DNA of 5,362 nt from Candidatus Kapaibacterium sp. (GTDB lineage: Bacteria > Bacteroidota > Ignavibacteria > Kapaibacteriales > Kapaibacteriaceae): contig JAURNF010000264.1 of NCBI GenBank assembly GCA_030830285.1, forward strand, positions 1 through 5,362, written 5' to 3'. Shown one piece after another: positions 1 through 5,362 of the stretch. Both the position numbers and the translations under genes were made by a program. The notes beneath the pieces were generated by a model. The model was not told where the DNA came from. It ran no database searches and worked only from the letters and a program-made list of their open reading frames with translations. Position 1 is the first letter of the stretch, and each line of letters starts with the position of its first letter.

Positions 1-1
1 A

Positions 2-505
2 AATCCAGACATCCAGTCGAAGTCTGGAATGTCGGCTCTGCATGCTGCTGCGTTCAATAATCGTGACGGTATCGTTCAGTTGTTGATCTCGTATCGTGCT
101 GATCCCAACCTCGTGGATTCCAAGGGTCGAACACCGATTATGGTGGCTGCTCAGATAGGTAACACAAATCCCATTACGTACCTTGCGCAGGCTGGTGCTT
201 CGCTCGAGGTTCGTGACCTCCGTGGAAACACGCCGTTGATGCTGGCATGTGGCGGACGACACCTCGGTGCGCTGGATGAACTTTTAGAACGGGGAGCAAA
301 CCCGAACTGTCGCGATCTTCAGGGTCGCACGCCGCTGATGCTCCTTGCGGTGCACGGTGAGGATGAGATGGTGCGTATCTTGCTCAAGAACAAGGCAGAT
401 TATACTCTTGTCGATCATACGATGAAAACCGCCTTGGGATATGCGAAAGAGTACCGTAGGAAGGCCGTAATTGCACTTTTAGAGCGTTCAGGAGCTAAAT
501 ATTAA
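2..505 (+). CDS. Ankyrin-repeat protein, 5'-truncated by window edge
   Basis: The reading frame is open to the left edge. The nine codons before the first ATG (position 29) read NPDIQSKSG, which is typical end-of-repeat/start-of-repeat ankyrin sequence, so that ATG is internal and the gene begins outside the window. Five consecutive ankyrin units of about 33 residues are visible. Their helix-start signatures are SALHAA, TPIMVA, TPLMLA, TPLMLL and TALGYA, with repeat-ending loops such as ADPNLVD, ASLEVRD, ANPNCRD and ADYTLVD. The last unit is degenerate and ends in LLERSGAKY, a plausible C-terminal capping repeat. Ankyrin repeats form a protein-binding solenoid; partner and location cannot be told from this fragment, and any signal peptide would lie upstream. 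A 61-bp gap separates it from the NYN gene, so co-transcription is possible but not shown. The repeat call is very safe; the function is unknown. Confidence 0.93.
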   Translation, partial: NPDIQSKSGMSALHAAAFNNRDGIVQLLISYRADPNLVDSKGRTPIMVAAQIGNTNPITYLAQAGASLEVRDLRGNTPLMLACGGRHLGALDELLERGANPNCRDLQGRTPLMLLAVHGEDEMVRILLKNKADYTLVDHTMKTALGYAKEYRRKAVIALLERSGAKY

Positions 506-3500
506 GCGAATAACGATAACTTCGTCATGTCATACCTTATAGTACACCCTTAGTTAGGTCCGCCAAATGGCAATCCAGAATACAACGAAACTCACCCGTA
601 TTGGGTTGTTTTACGATGGGAACTACTTCCTACATGTAAGTAACTACTACGCGTTTAATCACCCTCGCAACAGCCGAATCAGTTTGCGCGGACTCCACAC
701 CTTCATCCGTCATCAGGTTGCTAAGCTTGAAGACGCCGAACCAGAGGTCTGTCAGATTGTCGACATGCATTTCTTCCGCAATCGCATTTCCGCGATTGAC
801 GCGCAACAGCGGGGCAACCTTCTGTATTACGATCGGGTGTTCGAAGACATCCTGATGTGGGAAGGCGTCACGATTCACTATCTCCCGCAGCGCGGTTCCG
901 CGATGCGTCGCGAAGACAAGTCGATCAACGTTCGCATGGCCCTGGAGGTATATGAGCTCGCAACACTCAAGGAATTCGATGTTGTTGTGTTGATCACGTC
1001 CGATGGAGACTACGCACCGCTTGTTCGTAAGCTCAACGCCCTTGGCACACGCGTAATGGTGTTGTCGTGGGATTTTGAATTCGATGACAACGAAGGCAAG
1101 CACGTTGTAACACGTACGTCACAAGAGCTCCTCGAAGAAGTATCATATCCTCTTGCAATGCACGACATCATCGAGAAAAAGGGGGCAAGCAAAGACAAGT
1201 TGATTCAAGACCTCTTCGTCAAGCGTGATGACACAACTGGTCCGCGCCAAGGCGTCTACAGCTCCGATTCTGATATCGACCTGCCGGAACTCGAGACACC
1301 TCGACCTCGAGAAGTGTCCGAAGAACGATTTGAGAGCTTCATTCTTACACTCAAGAATGGATACGGGTTTATCAAGTATCCGCCGAACAACTTGTTCTTC
1401 CATGCATCTGACCTCCTTAATGCTGAGTTCCCAGAGCTGCAAGAAGGCGACCCTGTTGATTTCAACATCGGGTACAACCGAGAGGGTGAAGAAGTTGCGA
1501 AGAATGTGAAGCTGTTGCTCGATGAGCTTCCTGAAGAGGAAGAAGAAGAGTAAGCAAGATGATTACGTCGAAGCTTCCAGAAGTAGGTACGACAATTTTC
1601 AGTGTCATGACGGCGCTCGCCAATGAGGTGGGCGCCGTTAATTGTTCTCAGGGGTTCCCTGACTATCCTATCGACCCAGTACTGGAGTCGACACTTCAAG
1701 AAGCTGCTCGTGAGCAGGTACACCAGTACGCCCCAATGCCGGGTCTGCTCGAGCTTCGCGAGCGTGTCGCTGAAAAGTACCAACGTGTGTTTCACACCAC
1801 TGTTGACCCCGTACACGAGGTCACAATTGCCCCTGGTGGAACAGCTGCGCTCTCGTGCGCTATCGCAGCTGTAGTGCGTGCCGGTGATGAGGTGATTGTC
1901 TTTGAGCCTAACTATGATTCATACGGACCTGCCATACGTGTAGTTGGTGGAACAGTGTGTGTGTCTCAGTTAGCACCTCCACTGTATCGTCCGCAATGGG
2001 ATCATGTTCGTTCACTCATCAACGAACGAACGGCGATGATCATTATCAACTCACCACACAACCCATCTGGAGCGGTTCTCACTGCAGAAGACCTCGATAT
2101 TCTCGCGTCGCTTGTGCGAGACACGCGGATAGTGGTGTTAAGTGATGAGGTGTACGAGCTCATCACGTTTGATGGCGTACAACACCAAACTGTTGCGGCA
2201 CACGAGGAGTTACGGGAGCGTTCGTTTGTCGTGACATCGTTTGGGAAGACATTTCACGTGACGGGTTGGAAGGTTGGGGCGTGCGTAGCACCCCCTGCAC
2301 TGACACAAGAGTTTCGGAAGGTTCACCAGTTTTTCAACTTCAGTGTTAACACTCCAACACAGGTTGCGTTAAGTCGGTACATGGAGGACGCGTCGCGATA
2401 TCAGGGTCTAGGCGAGTTCTTCACAGCTAAGCGAGACCTTCTTCGGTCAGAGCTCGAAGGCTCATTGTGGACCATCCGTCCTTGCTCTGGATCCTACTTC
2501 CAGTTGTTGGGGTACGAGGGAATCTCGAACGAACACGATGTCGAGTTCGCCCGACGTCTCACACATGAAGCGGGTGTAGCGCTGATACCTCTTTCACCGT
2601 TTGTAGAGGGTGGGGTATGGAGTGATCGCGTCCTTCGATGTTGTTTCGCAAAGAAGGACGACACGCTTAGGGAGGCTGCTCGTAGGCTACGATCGGTTAC
2701 GCGTCAGTCTTCGGAATAACATCCAATCGTGCGCATTCAGCAGGCGCGCTGCACAATTGCAGAATCGATCTCACGCTGTCAAGCGAAACATCGTTGTACG
2801 ATGCCAGAACAGTATTAACGTAGGATGGGTTGTTCCAGAACAGCGTGGTCCACGCAACGCTATCTGCAACACCGTGCGCCTTCTGAAGCTCGGCTGCATG
2901 GCTTGTCCGCAAGCGATTACGAGCTGCAAGTAGGTGCGATTCTTGGATCGACACACCAGCGATTGCCGAGTGTATAGCATCTGCAAGTTGATCGGCTGTC
3001 ACATCCTCGTGTGCTGCAAACGCATACATGGTAAGAAGGCTTGTATGAGCACGACGGTCGACAAAGGCACCAACACTTGATGCCAGTTGTAATGATGCAA
3101 CGAGTGACTTATACAACACCGAACTACGTCCGGTACCCAGAATAGTAGCTGCTACTTCCGCATCCAGTAGTTCGTTATCGAGGAAACCAGGAAGGTGCAC
3201 ACTGATGTACGTTGCAGCCATGGGCACGTTATCACCAACCGATGTGTGTACACCTCGGAATTGTTGGTTTGATGCGAACTGTGATCTGGTTTGAGGTGGT
3301 GTGCGGTGGGGAATCGTTCCAAAGTGCTTTGACGCTAAATCCACAGCACGCTCAATAGATACGTTGCCAGAGATACACAGCACCGCGTTCGATGGAGCGT
3401 AGAAGGTCTCAAAGAACGAATGTGCGTCGTTCATTGTCACACCCGCCACATCATCGGCCGATCCATACACATCCCAGGAGTATGACGAAGTGGGATCATA

Positions 3501-5362
3501 GCAGAGTTCTTGTTGTGCCTTCCGCCAAATGCCATAGGGTTGGTTGAACACATTCTGGTTGATCTCCTCAATCACAACACTTCGTTGCGTTTGGAGTGCG
3601 TGATCCGTGATGCGGAACTCTCGCATGCGTTCTGATTCCAACCACACACCCAACTCCAGTTGATGAGCGGGAAGGTCGATGTGGTAACAGGTGTAGTCGA
3701 AGGTTGTGTAGGCGTTGTTTGAACCTCCTGCCTTCGTGCAGTAGAGGTCGTACATTTTGTCTTGATCTGGCGCAGCGTTATCAAACATCAGATGTTCGAA
3801 GAGGTGTGCTAGGCCTGTCTTACCGCGATGCTCATCGTGCGAGCCAACGCGGTACATAACGGTAACATTGGCAACAGGTGTGGTTGTATCTGGACAAACG
3901 ACTAGTCGAAGGCCGTTGTCGAGTGTTACATCGTGAGGTGTAATTGTTGCCATGAACAACTTGTTAGAAGCGTTATGTGTTGTAGGTTCGCCCGTGAGTA
4001 CTGCAAACCTACCAATAGTAGAACGACCCAACATGGAAACCATCGCTCAGCTGCAAGAACTGATCAATATTGATTCACCGTCGGGGTATACGCACAAAGC
4101 AACAGCGTATATCATGGATGTGTTAAAGGGATATGGATTCACACCTGAGTTAACGGTAAAAGGTGCTGTCCGTTGTGCCTTAGGTCCAAACCCGACTGTA
4201 GCGCTTGCTGCACACACAGATACACTGGGTGCGATTGTATCATCCATCGAGAGTAATGGTGGACTTCGGTTTTCAGTCTTGGGTGGACCTCTTCTGCCGA
4301 GTTTTGAGTCGTCGTATGTGCGCATACACACAATGGGTGGTCAAATACTTCACGGCACGCTCTTGCTGGCAAACCCATCGACACATGCGAACAACAAAGC
4401 AGGCAATGCAGAGCGGACTATCGATTCGATGTACATCCGCCTCGACGAGCGGGTATCAAGTGCCGACGATGTAAAAGCACTCGGTGTGCGAGTAGGGGAC
4501 ATTGTTGCATTTGAGCCAAAGTATCAAGCACTGCCCAATGGATACATCAAGAGTCACTTTCTCGACAACAAGGCTGGGTGTTATGTGTTGTTCGAGATCG
4601 CTCGCGCGTATGCAACGAGCGGACAGCAGCCTCCGGTAGAATTGTACTTCAGCACGTACGAGGAGGTTGGCCATGGTGGGGCACCAGCATATCCACCTTC
4701 TGTGCGTGATCTCCTTGTGATCGATATGGGGGTTGTGGGAGATCGGATGGGTGGTGCCGAGCACCTGTGTTCTATTTGCGCGAAGGACTCGGGTGGCCCG
4801 TATGATTACGGGTTCCGGACATCCCTCGTCGAGCTTGCTGAACGCCACGCGATCCCACACGCAATCGATGTCTATCCGTTCTATTCATCAGATGGCACTG
4901 CATTGTGGCGGGCAGGTGGTGATGTGCGTGTAGCACTCATCGGACCTGGTGTACATGCCTCACACGGAATGGAGCGCACACATGTTGACGGTATTCAAGC
5001 TACAGTTGACCTTTGTCGCGCTTTTATAGACCAACACCACCCTACCGGCAAATAACAGCTCGATGTTGATTGTTCGCAGAGGAAGAAGCAACAACGAGAT
5101 AGATGCCGGGGTGTAAGTGTGTGATGTCAATGCGATCTGGACTAGTCACCCGAAGAATAGATTGTCCAGTAACATCAAACAATTCAACGACAGACGATTG
5201 GATGTTGTTGAACTCAAGATGTGTTCCGTGTTGCTGAAGCCAAGCATTCTCTCGGTCAACACGGACAGATGTAGTATAGGGTGTTGTGAATGACCATGGA
5301 AGAGTCCAGGGACCAACTTCGGGTTGACGGATAACACGTACGCGCCAGAAGTATGTGGTTCC

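Overview
The window looks like chromosomal DNA from the Bacteroidota/Chlorobiota/Ignavibacteriota/Kapabacteria side of the bacterial tree. The main clue is the partial gene at the right edge. Its product ends in what reads as a type IX secretion (T9SS) C-terminal sorting domain behind the last strands of a fibronectin-III-like fold. Supporting clues are weak Shine-Dalgarno sequences and a match to the Bacteroidota-type promoter core (TTG, about 19 bases, TAnnTTTG) in the one divergent intergenic gap. The lineage is an inference; no rRNA or marker gene is present. Base composition is about half GC by eye.

Left block, plus strand (2-2719): the 3' part of an ankyrin-repeat gene, a 61-bp gap, then two tightly packed genes. 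The first encodes a NYN/PIN-like putative ribonuclease fused to a C-terminal cold-shock-type RNA-binding domain with an all-glutamate tail. Five bases after its stop comes a PLP-dependent aminotransferase very like E. coli YbdL (methionine aminotransferase). Middle block: a minus-strand M16 zinc peptidase and a plus-strand M42 aminopeptidase diverge from a 79-bp gap. That gap holds a near-perfect 10-bp inverted repeat whose two arms each coincide with a candidate -7 element. Right block: the minus-strand C-terminus of the presumptive T9SS cargo protein.

The window is almost entirely coding. Both convergent gene pairs overlap at their 3' ends (23 bp for aminotransferase/M16, 14 bp for M42/T9SS cargo), so neither junction has room for a separate intergenic terminator. 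Functionally, the M16 and M42 enzymes both appear cytoplasmic (no signal peptide) and could act in sequence on peptides. The aminotransferase would act on the free amino acids produced. The NYN-cold-shock protein is probably an RNA-processing enzyme whose link to its aminotransferase neighbour is unclear.

I saw no tRNA, rRNA, CRISPR array, insertion sequence or other mobile element. No wholly new system is evident. The best leads are the NYN-cold-shock fusion and the mirror-image divergent promoter.
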